Of a stretch of 64,000 nt of DNA, positions 17,783-27,199 are shown one piece after another; position 1 is the first letter of the stretch; the number at the start of each line of letters is the position of its first letter. Under the pieces are notes generated by a model that did no database searches, had not been told where the DNA came from, and saw nothing but the letters and a program-made list of their open reading frames with translations. Made by a program: the position numbers and the translations under genes. This DNA is from Planococcus antarcticus DSM 14505 (GTDB taxonomy: Bacteria > Bacillota > Bacilli > Bacillales_A > Planococcaceae). The stretch is taken from assembly GCF_001687565.2 (NCBI RefSeq), contig NZ_CP016534.2, positions 2,670,501-2,734,500 on the forward strand. Direction: 5' to 3'.

Positions 17783-18907
17783 ATGACAAGACACAACTTG
17801 GAAACTTTATTGGTTCAATTAGGCAATCGCAGTGACTCTGCTACCGGAGCGGTAAATCCACCCATTTATTTATCAACAGCCTATGAACACCAGGAACTTG
17901 GACAATCAACTGGCTATGATTATACGCGAACAAAAAATCCGACGCGTTCAGTCCTTGAAGAAGGATTTTCAGAACTTGAAGGGGCGGATGCCGGATTTGC
18001 CTGTAGTTCTGGAATGGCAGCTATCCAACTGGTTTTGTCTCTTTTCCGTCCAGGCGACGAAATATTAGTGCCAGAGGATATTTATGGCGGAACGTACCGC
18101 CTACTGGACCACTTTGCAGCTACTTATAATATCCACCCCCAATATGCCGAGTTTAAAGATGTACAGGTCACCGAAGAAAAAATCACATTAAATACGCGTG
18201 CGCTCTTTATTGAAACACCAACGAATCCGCTCATGCAAGAAATCGATCTTATTGCCTATGCAGCATTGGCCAAAAAGCATAAGCCTCTATTAATAGTCGA
18301 TAATCCCTTCCTGACACCTTTCTTTCAGCAGCCGATTGAACTGGGAGCAAATATCGTCATCCACAGTGCTACCAAATACATCGGCGGCCATAATGACGTC
18401 CTGGCCGGCCTAGTTGCTGCAAAAGGCGAAAGCATCTGCGAAAAGCTCTCGATGTTCCACAACTCAGTTGGCGCCGTACTATCGCCTTTCGACTCCTGGC
18501 TGTTGATCCGCGGATTGAAAACCCTTCCCTTGCGCATGCGGCAACATGAAGCAAACGCAAAGGCTATCGCAGCATTTTTGGCCCAGCAGCCGGCTATTTC
18601 GGACGTGCTGTATCCCGGAAGAGGTGGCATGTTGTCGTTCCGGCTGCAGGAAGAAGAATGGGTCGGTCCTTTCCTTGAACACATCAAACTCATCACTTTT
18701 GCTGAGAGCTTAGGGGGCGTTGAAAGCTTCATCACCTACCCAGCCACTCAAACCCATGCAGATATCCCTTTTGAAGAGCGCACCAAACGCGGTGTCTGCA
18801 ACCGGCTATTGCGCTTCTCGGTTGGCGTCGAACTGGCTGAAGATTTAATCGCTGACCTGATACAGGCATTTTCGAAATTACAGAAGGAGGTTGTTGAATA
18901 TGACTGA
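17783..18907 (+). CDS. metI: Cystathionine gamma-synthase / O-acetylhomoserine thiolyase (MetI)
   Basis: A 374-residue PLP enzyme of the Cys/Met metabolism family that joins cysteine or sulfide to an activated homoserine in methionine synthesis. Motifs seen are YDYTRTKNPTRSVLEEGFSELEGA, ACSSGMAAIQLV, FIETPTNPLMQEID and the PLP lysine in HSATKYIGGHNDVLAG. ATG 17783 is preferred because GGGAGG lies about 9 nt before it; ATG 17774 adjoins that site. It is controlled by the upstream SAM riboswitch and overlaps metC by 8 nt. MetI rather than MetC is assigned by order and similarity to the B. subtilis metIC operon. Confidence 0.93.
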   Translation: MTRHNLETLLVQLGNRSDSATGAVNPPIYLSTAYEHQELGQSTGYDYTRTKNPTRSVLEEGFSELEGADAGFACSSGMAAIQLVLSLFRPGDEILVPEDIYGGTYRLLDHFAATYNIHPQYAEFKDVQVTEEKITLNTRALFIETPTNPLMQEIDLIAYAALAKKHKPLLIVDNPFLTPFFQQPIELGANIVIHSATKYIGGHNDVLAGLVAAKGESICEKLSMFHNSVGAVLSPFDSWLLIRGLKTLPLRMRQHEANAKAIAAFLAQQPAISDVLYPGRGGMLSFRLQEEEWVGPFLEHIKLITFAESLGGVESFITYPATQTHADIPFEERTKRGVCNRLLRFSVGVELAEDLIADLIQAFSKLQKEVVEYD

Positions 18908-20072
18908 TCGTGTTGAAACCAGGTTTATTCACTCTACTGGAGTTGACCCGCAAACCGGGGCCGTTAACGTACCAATCTATTTATCTTCCACATTCCATCA
19001 GAAAAGCCTGGATTCGTTTGGACCTTTCGATTATAGTCGCTCTGGAAATCCGACTCGCCTGGCATTGGAAGAAACCATTGCAAACCTAGAAGGCGGCAAA
19101 CGTGGATTCGCCTTTTCTTCAGGCATGGCCGCTATTTCCTCCGCTTTCATGCTACTGTCTTCCGGAGACCACGTCCTGGTTTCAGAGGATGTCTACGGAG
19201 GCACTTACCGTTTTATCACCGAGGTTTTGAATAAATTTAATATCGAGTATACCTTTGTCAATATGACCGACTTGAACGAAATGGCCAATGCAATCCAGCC
19301 GAATACAAAAGTGATTTACTTGGAAACACCATCAAATCCCGTCATGAACATTACTGACATTGAAATCGCGGCAAAGTTGGCGAAAGCTAATGGCTGTCTG
19401 ACATTCGTAGACAATACCTTCATGACGCCACTTTACCAAAATCCATTAGAGCTTGGTGCAGACATCGTGCTTCACAGCGCGACGAAATTCCTTTCCGGAC
19501 ACAGTGATGTCATTGCAGGTCTTGCCGTGACCAAAGATGAAGAACTCGGAAACCGCCTTGGTTTTATTCAAAATACTTTCGGTTCGGTTTTAGGAGCGCA
19601 AGATTCCTATCTATTGATCCAAGGCATCAAAACTTTAGGTGCCCGGTTAGGCCAGTCATCTGAATCGGCCCGCCTTATCGCTGAGTACTTGCATAACCAC
19701 CCGTTAATCGAAGAAGTATACTACCCTGGATTTTCATTCCATCCCGGTAACCCAATTCACGAACGCCAGGCAAAAAATGCAGGGGCGGTTCTCTCCTTCC
19801 GCTTAGCTGATAAAAAATCAGCTCGGGTTTTTGTGGAGCATTTGAGAATTCCAGTATTTGCAGTAAGCCTTGGTGCAGTTGAATCGATCCTGTCGTATCC
19901 GGCAACAATGTCCCATGGCTCTATGCCTGCTGAAGAACGAGAAAAGCGTGGAATTACCGATGGCTTGCTGCGTTACTCTGTCGGCCTTGAACATCCGGAT
20001 GATTTGGTGCAGGATCTCACCCAAGCATTGGCCCAGGTCGCTCGCCGAAACGGCTTGAGCATCGCAAATTGA
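18900..20072 (+). CDS. metC: Cystathionine beta-lyase (MetC)
   Basis: A 390-residue PLP enzyme of the same family, expected to cleave cystathionine to homocysteine, pyruvate and ammonia. Motifs are FDYSRSGNPTRLALEETIANLEGG, AFSSGMAAIS, YLETPSNPVMNITD and HSATKFLSGHSDVIAGL (PLP lysine). ATG 18900 has AGAAGGAGG 9 nt upstream; the frame opens earlier at TTG codons that are not needed. The start overlaps the metI stop (ATGACTGA). A terminator follows at 20181. Confidence 0.92.
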   Translation: MTDRVETRFIHSTGVDPQTGAVNVPIYLSSTFHQKSLDSFGPFDYSRSGNPTRLALEETIANLEGGKRGFAFSSGMAAISSAFMLLSSGDHVLVSEDVYGGTYRFITEVLNKFNIEYTFVNMTDLNEMANAIQPNTKVIYLETPSNPVMNITDIEIAAKLAKANGCLTFVDNTFMTPLYQNPLELGADIVLHSATKFLSGHSDVIAGLAVTKDEELGNRLGFIQNTFGSVLGAQDSYLLIQGIKTLGARLGQSSESARLIAEYLHNHPLIEEVYYPGFSFHPGNPIHERQAKNAGAVLSFRLADKKSARVFVEHLRIPVFAVSLGAVESILSYPATMSHGSMPAEEREKRGITDGLLRYSVGLEHPDDLVQDLTQALAQVARRNGLSIAN

Positions 20073-20180
20073 ATATATTTTATGTAGTGAAGAATATTGT
20101 TCCAAGGATAGCCTTCTATTCGAAAAATCAAAATACACTTTGGCAGCCTTTGGATAATTTCTTAATACATGCGTATAAAA

Positions 20181-20213
20181 AGCCTCTTGCCAATATTGGC
20201 AAGAGGCTTTTTT
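20181..20213 (+). terminator. Terminator of metI-metC
   Basis: A perfect 11-bp hairpin (AGCCTCTTGCC/GGCAAGAGGCT) with a 6-nt loop and TTTTTT tail. Confidence 0.95.
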
Positions 20214-20416
20214 ATTCTGGATAAAGAAAAAATCAACGAAACGGATCCAGATGTAATTCGAAAACCCTTATGAACTTTATAGAAGTACCATAAATCTATT
20301 ACTGTCCTTGTTCTCTCCTGCAACCATATTGCTCTAAAAATAAACACTGATGGACCATCGCCTACTCATCTTTTCGACACAAATATAAAAAAAACGATAT
20401 ACTTCGTTAATTCTGA

Positions 20417-20468
20417 TTGACATTCTCAATTAGCTCTCTATAATTGAGGTTGAGAATGATTTTCATTT
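20417..20468 (+). promoter_or_regulatory. Consensus promoter overlapped by a Fur-box-like palindrome
   Basis: TTGACA (20417-20422) and TATAAT (20439-20444) are 16 nt apart. Just downstream, TGAGAATGATTTTCATT (20451-20467) matches the Fur 7-1-7 pattern with few mismatches and would cover the transcript start. A related CATTCTCAA/TTGAGAATG inverted repeat also spans the promoter. Iron-replete repression by Fur is the expected control. The 200 nt before it show nothing I can name. Confidence 0.85.
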
Positions 20469-20503
20469 AAGTTCTCAATTACATATCAAAGGGAGAGACA
20501 CTC

Positions 20504-21571
20504 ATGAAAAAAAGCTTTTATCTTATTTTAGCATTTTTACTTCTTGTTTTAGCAGCATGCGGAAGTAATGATGCATCCGAACCAGCAACAGATGATGCAC
20601 CTGAAGAAGCAGCGGAAAGCAAAGAAGTCAATTTATATACGGCAAGACATTACGATGTAGACGACGAGTTATACAAGAAATTCGAAGAAGAGACAGGCAT
20701 TAAAGTGAACTTGATCAAAGGTGAAGCAGATGAATTGCTCGAGCGCATCAAGCGTGAAGGAGACGGTACCCAAGCTGACTTGTTCTTAACGGCAGATGCC
20801 GGACGCTTGTTCCGTGCTAAAGAAGATGGATTGCTGCAAGCAGTGTCGAGTGACTTGCTAGACGAACAGATTCCAGAAAAATTCCAAGATACAGACCAAA
20901 TGTGGTACGGCTTAACTAAACGTGCACGTGTAATTGTTTACAACAAAGAAACAGTAACACCTGAAGAATTATCCACATATGAAGCTTTGACAGAAGATGA
21001 GTGGAATGGCCGTGTATTGATTCGTGGCTCTGAAAACATCTACAATCAATCTTTACTTGCTTCATTCATCGAAATAGACGGTGAAGAACAAGCCAAAGAA
21101 TGGGCTGCAGGCCTTGTAAAGAATTTCGCACGTGATCCTGAAGGCGGAGATCGTGATCAAGCTAAAGCGATCGCAGCTGGAGTTGGTGACGTCGCTATTA
21201 TGAACAGCTATTATTTCGGACAAATGCTGAACTCTGAAGATCCTGCTGAAGTGGAAATCGCAGAAGGACTTGGATTGTTCTTCCCGAACCAAGAAACGAC
21301 TGGCACACATGTTAACATTAGTGGTGCTGGAGTCGTCAAAACCTCTAAAAACAAGGAAAACGCCGTGAAACTGCTCGAATTCCTTTCGGCTCCTGAAGCT
21401 CAAGGTACATTTGCAGAAGCTAATTACGAATACCCGGTAAATGAAGAAGTTGAGCCTTCTGAGTTATTAAACTCATGGGGTGAATTTAAAGAACAGGATA
21501 TTCCGCTTTCTGCATTAGGAGATAACAATGCTAAAGCAATTCTGCTCTTCAATGAAGTAGGCTGGAAATAA
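20504..21571 (+). CDS. fbpA: Ferric iron ABC transporter substrate-binding lipoprotein (FbpA/FutA type)
   Basis: A 355-residue iron(III)-binding receptor with a lipobox (LLLVLAACGSN). Diagnostic parts are VNLYTARHYDVDDELYKKFEEETGIKVNLI, the ADLFLTADAGRLFRAKEDGLLQ region, GLTKRARVIVYNKE, and the paired iron-ligand tyrosines in IMNSYYFGQML. It is first in a Fur-type controlled operon with permease and ATPase. Members bind free or loosely chelated Fe3+ outside the membrane. Confidence 0.93.
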   Translation: MKKSFYLILAFLLLVLAACGSNDASEPATDDAPEEAAESKEVNLYTARHYDVDDELYKKFEEETGIKVNLIKGEADELLERIKREGDGTQADLFLTADAGRLFRAKEDGLLQAVSSDLLDEQIPEKFQDTDQMWYGLTKRARVIVYNKETVTPEELSTYEALTEDEWNGRVLIRGSENIYNQSLLASFIEIDGEEQAKEWAAGLVKNFARDPEGGDRDQAKAIAAGVGDVAIMNSYYFGQMLNSEDPAEVEIAEGLGLFFPNQETTGTHVNISGAGVVKTSKNKENAVKLLEFLSAPEAQGTFAEANYEYPVNEEVEPSELLNSWGEFKEQDIPLSALGDNNAKAILLFNEVGWK

Positions 21572-21584
21572 TTAAGTTGCTCTG

Positions 21585-21612
21585 CCCTTGCTGTAGTTTT
21601 TTACAGCAAGGG
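21585..21612 (+). terminator. Intercistronic hairpin between fbpA and fbpB
   Basis: CCCTTGCTGTA and TACAGCAAGGG pair around a T-rich loop. No T-tail follows, so it more likely stabilises the fbpA message or partly terminates than ends the operon. Confidence 0.65.
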
Positions 21613-21643
21613 ATTTCTGACGATTGGGAAGGTGGCTAAAACC

Positions 21644-23275
21644 ATGCAAAGAAGATTAGCTAATGTAAATATTTGGACGGTTGCAGCCATCGCCATTATC
21701 GCTGCATTATTTTTACCGAATTTAACGATTGTGACAGGCCTTTTTACCCCCTCTAACGACAATTGGGCACATATGAAAGAATTTGTCCTCTGGTCGTTTG
21801 TAACAAACTCCTTGATACTTGTTGTGGCCACTGCTGCTTCAACAATTTTAATTGGCCTAAGCTTGGCTTGGCTGATTGCCCAGTATCAGTTCCCTTTCAG
21901 GCGATTTTTAAAATGGGCACTGATTCTGCCTCTTTCCATTCCACCTTTCATTGGCGCCTATACATATCATGGGATCGTCAATTATACAGGAGTGATTCAG
22001 ACAACGCTTCGTGAGCGTTTCGGCATGGAATTGAACCCTGCGCACTTCGACATTATGAACTTGCCGGGAGCAATTTTCATCTACACAGTGTTCCTGTATC
22101 CGTATGTCTACACCATCACACAAGTTTTCTTGTCGCAGCAATCCGCTTCACTCATTGAGAGCACACGACTACTCGGAAAAGGTCCATGGCGGACATTTTT
22201 CCAAGTAGTGGTCCCGATATCACGGATTTCCATTATTGCTGGTGCCAGTTTAGTCATCCTAGAAGTTTTGAATGATTACGGCGTAGTTAAATACTATGGC
22301 ATTCAGACGTTTACGACGGCGATCTTTCAATCTTGGTTTGGCTTGGGGGATATCGAAACATCCATTAAGCTGGCAGCTTCTTTGATGGGATTTGTCATTG
22401 TGATTCTGCTGATTGAAAAAATTCTGCGTGGCAGACGCCAATACAGCTATTCTTCCACTAAAGTCAGGCCATTGCCACTCATCAAATTAACCGGCTGGAA
22501 AGCTTTTGCTGCCGCTGGCTATGGCTTTTCCATACTGGCTTTAGGATTTTTCATACCTGTTATCCAATTGATCGACTGGACGGTTTTGACTTTCGGAACC
22601 ATTCCACTGGATGAATTTATGTCCTATATAAGGAATTCGGTCTTTGTAGCAGGATTCAGCGCAGCAGCTATTATCGTTTTCGCTTTGATTGTCGGCAATT
22701 TCGCGCGTCTTGTCCAGGGAAAGCTGGCCAAACTGCTGCCGAAACTGACTGTTCTTGGCTATTCCATTCCCGGGGCTGTCATTGCGGTCGCTGTTGTAAC
22801 AGCCTTTGTGGCACTGGATGAATTTCTGGCCCCGCTTTACCAGTTGGCCGGATTGAACACAACGCTTGTACTCAGTGTCAGCATCATCCTGCTCATCACG
22901 GCTTACATCATCCGGTTTTTCGCCATCGGCTACAGTTCCATCGAAACGGGTTACGATAAAATCGGTACTGATTTCCAGGATGCTTCTCGCCTATTAGGTG
23001 CAGGACTGACAAGAACTTTCTTCAAAGTAGACATGCCGATGATGAAAGGGGCCATCGTCAGCGGATTTATCCTTGTCTTCATCGATGTGCTGAAAGAAAT
23101 TCCATTGACCTTGATTTTGCGGCCATTTAATTTTGATACACTTTCTACGAAAGCTTTCCAATACGCTAGTGATGAAAAGATCATGGAAGCTTCTCAAGCT
23201 TCTTTATTGATAGTCGGTATTAGTGCCCTTGCAATCATCGTCTTCTATAAGTTCCTGGAAAAGGAGTTGGATTAA
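21644..23275 (+). CDS. fbpB: Ferric iron ABC transporter permease (two-domain FbpB)
   Basis: A 543-residue fused permease with about twelve membrane segments and two copies of the binding-protein-dependent transport inner membrane domain. The EAA-like loops are LIESTRLLGKGPWRTFFQVVVPISR in the first half and DIGTD-type FQDASRLLGAGLTRTFFKVDMPMM in the second. ATG 21644 is chosen because GGGAAGGTGG ends about 8 nt upstream; the frame also opens at GTG 21632 within that site. It forms the channel for the FbpA/FbpC system. Confidence 0.93.
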   Translation: MQRRLANVNIWTVAAIAIIAALFLPNLTIVTGLFTPSNDNWAHMKEFVLWSFVTNSLILVVATAASTILIGLSLAWLIAQYQFPFRRFLKWALILPLSIPPFIGAYTYHGIVNYTGVIQTTLRERFGMELNPAHFDIMNLPGAIFIYTVFLYPYVYTITQVFLSQQSASLIESTRLLGKGPWRTFFQVVVPISRISIIAGASLVILEVLNDYGVVKYYGIQTFTTAIFQSWFGLGDIETSIKLAASLMGFVIVILLIEKILRGRRQYSYSSTKVRPLPLIKLTGWKAFAAAGYGFSILALGFFIPVIQLIDWTVLTFGTIPLDEFMSYIRNSVFVAGFSAAAIIVFALIVGNFARLVQGKLAKLLPKLTVLGYSIPGAVIAVAVVTAFVALDEFLAPLYQLAGLNTTLVLSVSIILLITAYIIRFFAIGYSSIETGYDKIGTDFQDASRLLGAGLTRTFFKVDMPMMKGAIVSGFILVFIDVLKEIPLTLILRPFNFDTLSTKAFQYASDEKIMEASQASLLIVGISALAIIVFYKFLEKELD

Positions 23276-23276
23276 T

Positions 23277-24020
23277 ATGTTCGTAACGATTGAAAACCTT
23301 TGCTTTTCTTATCCCAATACAAAAGCTACTGCACTCGACAATTTCTCTTTGCAGATTGAAAAAGGAGAAGTGATTTCCATTCTCGGGAGGAGCGGAAGCG
23401 GAAAAAGCACCGTGCTCCGCTTGCTTGCGGGACTTGAAAATCCAGCAGTTGGAAAAGTGACGATTCAGGATCAAGTTCTCTGTGATAAACATACTTTTGT
23501 ACAGCCAGAAAAACGCGGCATCGGAATGGTATTCCAAGATTATGCATTATTTCCCCATATGACGGTTGCCGATAATATTTTGTTCGGGCTTTTCCGGATG
23601 AAACGAGCTGCAAAGCAAAAACGTCTTCAGGAAGTGTTAGAGCTTGTGGAATTACAAGGCTATGAAAAACGTTATCCCCATCAATTGAGCGGTGGACAAC
23701 AACAACGTGTAGCGATTGCCAGAGCACTCGCTCCAAACCCACATCTCTTGTTACTCGATGAACCGTTTAGTAATTTGGATGCAGAACTTCAGGAAAAAAT
23801 TCGTAAAGAGTTACGTGATATCTTGAAGAAAGCAAACATCACTTCTATCTTTGTGACACACGATGAGAAGGATGCCCATATCCTGGCAGACCGAATCGTC
23901 AAAATCAAAAATGGCCAGACCGATTTTATCGGCCGTCCCTGTGATTTGCTTGATGTTTATCGGCAGGAAAAACAAAACCTGCCACCACTTTCAGAAAAAA
24001 AAGAATTATTATATACTTAA
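23277..24020 (+). CDS. fbpC: Ferric iron ABC transporter ATP-binding protein
   Basis: A 247-residue ATPase: Walker A GRSGSGKST, Q-loop IGMVFQDYALFPHMTV, signature [15 protein letters not shown], Walker B LLLLDEPFSNLD, switch His in SIFVTHDEKDA. ATG 23277 has AAGGAG 10 nt upstream. It starts right after the fbpB stop and is followed by a terminator. It is shorter than FbpC proteins with a C-terminal regulatory domain. Confidence 0.94.
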   Translation: MFVTIENLCFSYPNTKATALDNFSLQIEKGEVISILGRSGSGKSTVLRLLAGLENPAVGKVTIQDQVLCDKHTFVQPEKRGIGMVFQDYALFPHMTVADNILFGLFRMKRAAKQKRLQEVLELVELQGYEKRYPHQLSGGQQQRVAIARALAPNPHLLLLDEPFSNLDAELQEKIRKELRDILKKANITSIFVTHDEKDAHILADRIVKIKNGQTDFIGRPCDLLDVYRQEKQNLPPLSEKKELLYT

Positions 24021-24024
24021 AAAC

Positions 24025-24068
24025 AGCCAACATTCCGCTCTTGAACAAGCGATGTGTTGGCTTTTTTT
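24025..24068 (+). terminator. Terminator of the iron ABC operon
   Basis: AGCCAACA...CGCT pairs with AGCG...TGTTGGCT and is followed by TTTTTTT. Confidence 0.88.
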
Positions 24069-24196
24069 ATCCGATTTGTGTTGCAATGTACTCTTCTTCA
24101 TCAGCATTTATAGATATTCAAAATGATTTATAAACGTTTTAGGAAATTTGTCGATGCTCAGCTATATTTACAGTCGTTCAGCAAAATTTCAAACGA

Positions 24197-24231
24197 AAAA
24201 CCCATCCGCCTGAATATAAATGGATGGGTTT
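24197..24231 (-). terminator. Terminator of the malic enzyme gene
   Basis: On the minus strand AAACCCATCC and GGATGGGTTT pair around a 14-nt loop, followed by a short T-run. Confidence 0.8.
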
Positions 24232-24241
24232 CTTCGATATA

Positions 24242-25486
24242 CTATATCCGTTCTTCTCCAACGGCCGATAAGCTTGCTGTTTTCTGCTGCAGATCATCCG
24301 TTTCGATGGTTTTACGGGCAACCCCTGTCTCTATAGCAGCTTTGGCAACCGCTATCGCAACAGCTGAAGCAACGCGCAAATCGAATGGTTTCGGTATGAC
24401 ATAATCTTCATGCAACTCATTGGTCTCCAGTAAGCCGGCAATCGCTTCGACTGCAGCGATTTTCATGGCATCATTTATATCTGTAGCCAAGACGTCCAAA
24501 GCGCCTCTAAAGAGCCCAGGGAAGGCTAACACATTATTGACCTGGTTCGGGAAATCGGAACGCCCTGTGCCGACAACTCTTGCGCCAGCCTGTTTTGCCA
24601 AATGCGGAAGGATTTCAGGATTCGGATTGGCCATTGCAAAGATGATGGCATCGCTATTCATAGTTCGAACCATTTCTTGAGTCAATGCACCTTCTGCCGA
24701 AACTCCGATAAAGACATCTGCCCCCTCAATGACATCTGCCAATAGCCCTTCTTTACGTCCGTAATTACTCATTTCAGCCACTTCTTCTTTAAATGGATTC
24801 ATGCCGTTTTCGCGTCCTTTGAAAATGGCACCTTTCGTGTCACACATGATCAAATGACCAAAGCCAAATTTGCTCAGTAGTTTGACAACGGCAATTCCTG
24901 CAGCTCCCGCACCGTTCACCACAACTTTGGTGTCTTGCACGTCCTTGCCGACCAGTTTCAATGCATTGATCAAGCCAGCTAGGGTAACAATTGCTGTACC
25001 GTGCTGATCATCGTGAAACACCGGAATTCCCATTTCTTTTTTCAGACGCTCTTCCACTATGAAACAAGTAGGAGCTGAAATATCTTCCAGGTTGACGCCC
25101 CCAAAGCCAGGTTCAAGTAATTTCACCGTTTGAATAATGGTTTCTGCATCCGTTGTATCCAAGCAGATTGGAAAAGCATCTACTCCGGCAAATTCCTTGA
25201 ATAATACTGCCTTTCCTTCCATGACCGGCAATGCGGCAAGCGGACCGATATTGCCAAGTCCTAGAACAGCTGTACCGTCTGTCACCACCGCGACCATATT
25301 GCTTTTCATCGTATAGTCATGAACTTTCGCCGGATCTGCAGCGATTTCCCGGCAAGGCTCAGCTACTCCTGGAGAATATGCGAGGCTCAAGTCCCTTTCA
25401 TTTTCCAACGCCACTTTTGACCGAATCTCCAATTTCCCTTGATGCGTTCTATGAAGTTGCAACGAATCGTTTTTCAACTTAGACAT
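24242..25486 (-). CDS. NAD(P)-dependent malic enzyme (oxaloacetate-decarboxylating)
   Basis: A 414-residue enzyme converting malate to pyruvate and CO2. The catalytic tyrosine region is LSLAYSPGVAEPCREIAADP; the metal and substrate region is VNLEDISAPTCFIVEERLKKEMGIPVFHDDQHGTA (shown here as family context); the NAD site is VVNGAGAAGIAV. Length fits the small bacterial YtsJ/MalS class. ATG 25486 is preferred since GGGAG precedes it; ATG 25495 lies within the ribosome site. It could return malate made by AceB to pyruvate. Confidence 0.94.
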   Translation of the reverse strand: MSKLKNDSLQLHRTHQGKLEIRSKVALENERDLSLAYSPGVAEPCREIAADPAKVHDYTMKSNMVAVVTDGTAVLGLGNIGPLAALPVMEGKAVLFKEFAGVDAFPICLDTTDAETIIQTVKLLEPGFGGVNLEDISAPTCFIVEERLKKEMGIPVFHDDQHGTAIVTLAGLINALKLVGKDVQDTKVVVNGAGAAGIAVVKLLSKFGFGHLIMCDTKGAIFKGRENGMNPFKEEVAEMSNYGRKEGLLADVIEGADVFIGVSAEGALTQEMVRTMNSDAIIFAMANPNPEILPHLAKQAGARVVGTGRSDFPNQVNNVLAFPGLFRGALDVLATDINDAMKIAAVEAIAGLLETNELHEDYVIPKPFDLRVASAVAIAVAKAAIETGVARKTIETDDLQQKTASLSAVGEERI

Positions 25487-25495
25487 TTGCCTCAT

Positions 25496-25855
25496 CTCCC
25501 TTAGTTCATAATTGTTTATTATAAAGGGTATTCAGATAATTGAAAGAGTTTTCAATTAATTTAGATAATATTCAGACTTTTGACGGATACAGTAGTAAAG
25601 TTGGTTTGTCTCATCCATTTTTTCTGGCTTCCAATGTCCCAAATCGAACCACTGCTTTATCAACTAGTTTTCAGACTTTCTCAATAACGCTCAAATCTCC
25701 AAAAATGCGATGGATTTTAGGCTATGCCTTTATAGCTCCGAAAGCGCGACTTCAAAAGCAGCTCGATTTCTTCTGGAAACTGCTATATCGGCGATCAGTT
25801 TGCAAAAGTCAATGCGTTTTTCTCTGCTTACTTTCCGTAAAACGGAGATCTCGTT
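25496..25855. other. Gene-free 360-nt interval
   Basis: Between malic enzyme and the hydroxyacyl-CoA dehydrogenase. Open frames of 119 and 81 codons occur on the plus strand, but they lack ribosome sites, overlap one another and have unremarkable composition. A hairpin GTAAAACG/CGTTTTAC around the dehydrogenase stop (25837-25859) may be a weak terminator without a T-tail. Promoter of the malic enzyme gene is presumably near its right side. Confidence 0.4.
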
Positions 25856-26797
25856 TTACAGTTTATCTGCCTTCAAATCGGTTTTTAAGAAATGGATAAG
25901 AGTTTGTTCTCGCTCTTTATTTAATTCTGCTGAAATATCGGGCTTCCACGAATAAAACCCTTCACCTGTTTTATCTCCGAGCTTTTTTTCTTCCACAAGT
26001 TTGGACAGCGTTTCACCTGATTGCTGATCTTTCGCTAAATCTTCGAACAAATAATTAGAAATTGCCGCGAAGACATCAAGCCCTCCCATATCCGCAGTCA
26101 TGAGCGGGCCTGTAACCGGCAACCTGCGCCCGATACTATACGTGACAGCTGCATCAATATCTTCTTTTGAAGCAGCTCCAGCATCCAACAAAGCCTGAGC
26201 TTCCCGGAACAATGCATATTGCAGACGATTGCCGATAAATCCTGGAATTTCCTTGTGGAGCAAAATTGCTTTTTTGTTCATTTCTTTTAAAACATTCATC
26301 GCTCGCTCGACAGTCGCCTCATCGGTATGCTCACCTTTAACTACTTCTACCAAAGGAATAAGATGTCCTGGATTCCAGAAATGCGTGACTAGAAAGCGAT
26401 TGGGTTGCCTCATCTCTTCAGCCAATAAACTCGGTTTAAATCCTGAGGTGTTACTGGCAATAATCACGTCATCGCTGATCAACGTTTCCAATCTACTGTA
26501 AAGTTCTTTTTTTAACTCCAGCACTTCGGGTACAACTTCGATAATGAAAGTCGAGTCCGAAATAGCTCCTTCAAGGAGAGTAGTCAATCGAATTCGTTTT
26601 CTAATTTTTTCTGCTTGTTCTGCAGTAAACAATTCATTGTCTGCCATGACTTTGAGTTTATTATTTAATCCTTTGTCAGCATTTTCTAGGTCCTGCTCGT
26701 TAATGCCATATACAGATACAGTTTGGCCAGCCCATGCGGCTGACAAAGCAATTGAATGGCCCATCGTTCCTGCTCCAAGAATTGAAATTTTCTCCAT
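25856..26797 (-). CDS. 3-hydroxyacyl-CoA dehydrogenase family protein
   Basis: A 313-residue NAD-dependent dehydrogenase of the short 3HCDH type, oxidising a 3-hydroxy group on an acyl-CoA or a related substrate. The Rossmann motif is ISILGAGTMGHSIALSAAWAG; SNTSGFKPSLLAEEM and VTHFWNPGHLIPLVEVVKG carry the catalytic His (THFWNP); a C-terminal 3HCDH domain follows (PGFIGNRLQYALFREAQALL). Related enzymes act on L-gulonate or carnitine, so substrate is open. It has GAGGGGTG before the ATG and is not in an obvious beta-oxidation cluster. Confidence 0.88.
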   Translation of the reverse strand: MEKISILGAGTMGHSIALSAAWAGQTVSVYGINEQDLENADKGLNNKLKVMADNELFTAEQAEKIRKRIRLTTLLEGAISDSTFIIEVVPEVLELKKELYSRLETLISDDVIIASNTSGFKPSLLAEEMRQPNRFLVTHFWNPGHLIPLVEVVKGEHTDEATVERAMNVLKEMNKKAILLHKEIPGFIGNRLQYALFREAQALLDAGAASKEDIDAAVTYSIGRRLPVTGPLMTADMGGLDVFAAISNYLFEDLAKDQQSGETLSKLVEEKKLGDKTGEGFYSWKPDISAELNKEREQTLIHFLKTDLKADKL

Positions 26798-26832
26798 CCT
26801 CTACACCCCTCTATCGTTTGACTGTATAACCG

Positions 26833-26876
26833 AAACTGCCCAACAAACATTGAACTGAAAGTTTGTTGGGCAGTTT
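26833..26876. terminator. Long hairpin upstream of the hydroxyacyl-CoA dehydrogenase
   Basis: AAACTGCCCAACAAAC and GTTTGTTGGGCAGTTT form a 16-bp perfect stem. T-tails are short. On the minus strand it follows the stop codon of the unidentified frame at 26881, as a terminator would. Confidence 0.6.
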
Positions 26877-26880
26877 CATC

Positions 26881-27063
26881 TTATAATCCAAGTGAGAATA
26901 ATACAACTGCCAATGCACCAAATGCAGGATACGCATCTCGATGTGTTTCACCTGCAATTGAGCGAATTGTCGGTACGATGTATACGCCCTGTGTCAATGA
27001 ATCAATCAAACCAGCCTGAAAAAATGGCATCCATTCTACGTCAGACTTCGAAATTGACGCCAT
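26881..27063 (-). other. Unidentified 60-codon frame, possibly the 3' remnant of a gene
   Basis: A minus-strand frame ending PTIRSIAGETHRDAYPAFGALAVVLFSLGL, directly followed by a strong hairpin. The ending looks protein-like, but there is no ribosome site before the ATG and I recognise no family. It may be the tail of a deleted gene. The remainder of 26877-27150 shows nothing else. Confidence 0.25.
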
Positions 27064-27152
27064 ATCTAAACAATAAGTCGCCAGTAATTGCCTGACCGCT
27101 GGATGATGAACTGGTGCTGTGGTTCTGCAATGAGCATCCTATAATTTGCAAC

Positions 27153-27178
27153 AAAAAACCTACCGTTTTTCCGGTAGG
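27153..27178 (-). terminator. Terminator of the 110-residue gene
   Basis: On the minus strand CCTACCG-GAAAAA-CGGTAGG is followed by TTTTTTG. Confidence 0.9.
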
Positions 27179-27199
27179 CTGAACATAAGCTACGCAACT

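Noticed and set aside
25540..25955. Overlapping plus-strand open frames of 119 and 81 codons after the malic enzyme gene
   Set aside because: No ribosome binding site, no recognisable domain, and both overlap the terminator region and the end of the hydroxyacyl-CoA dehydrogenase gene.
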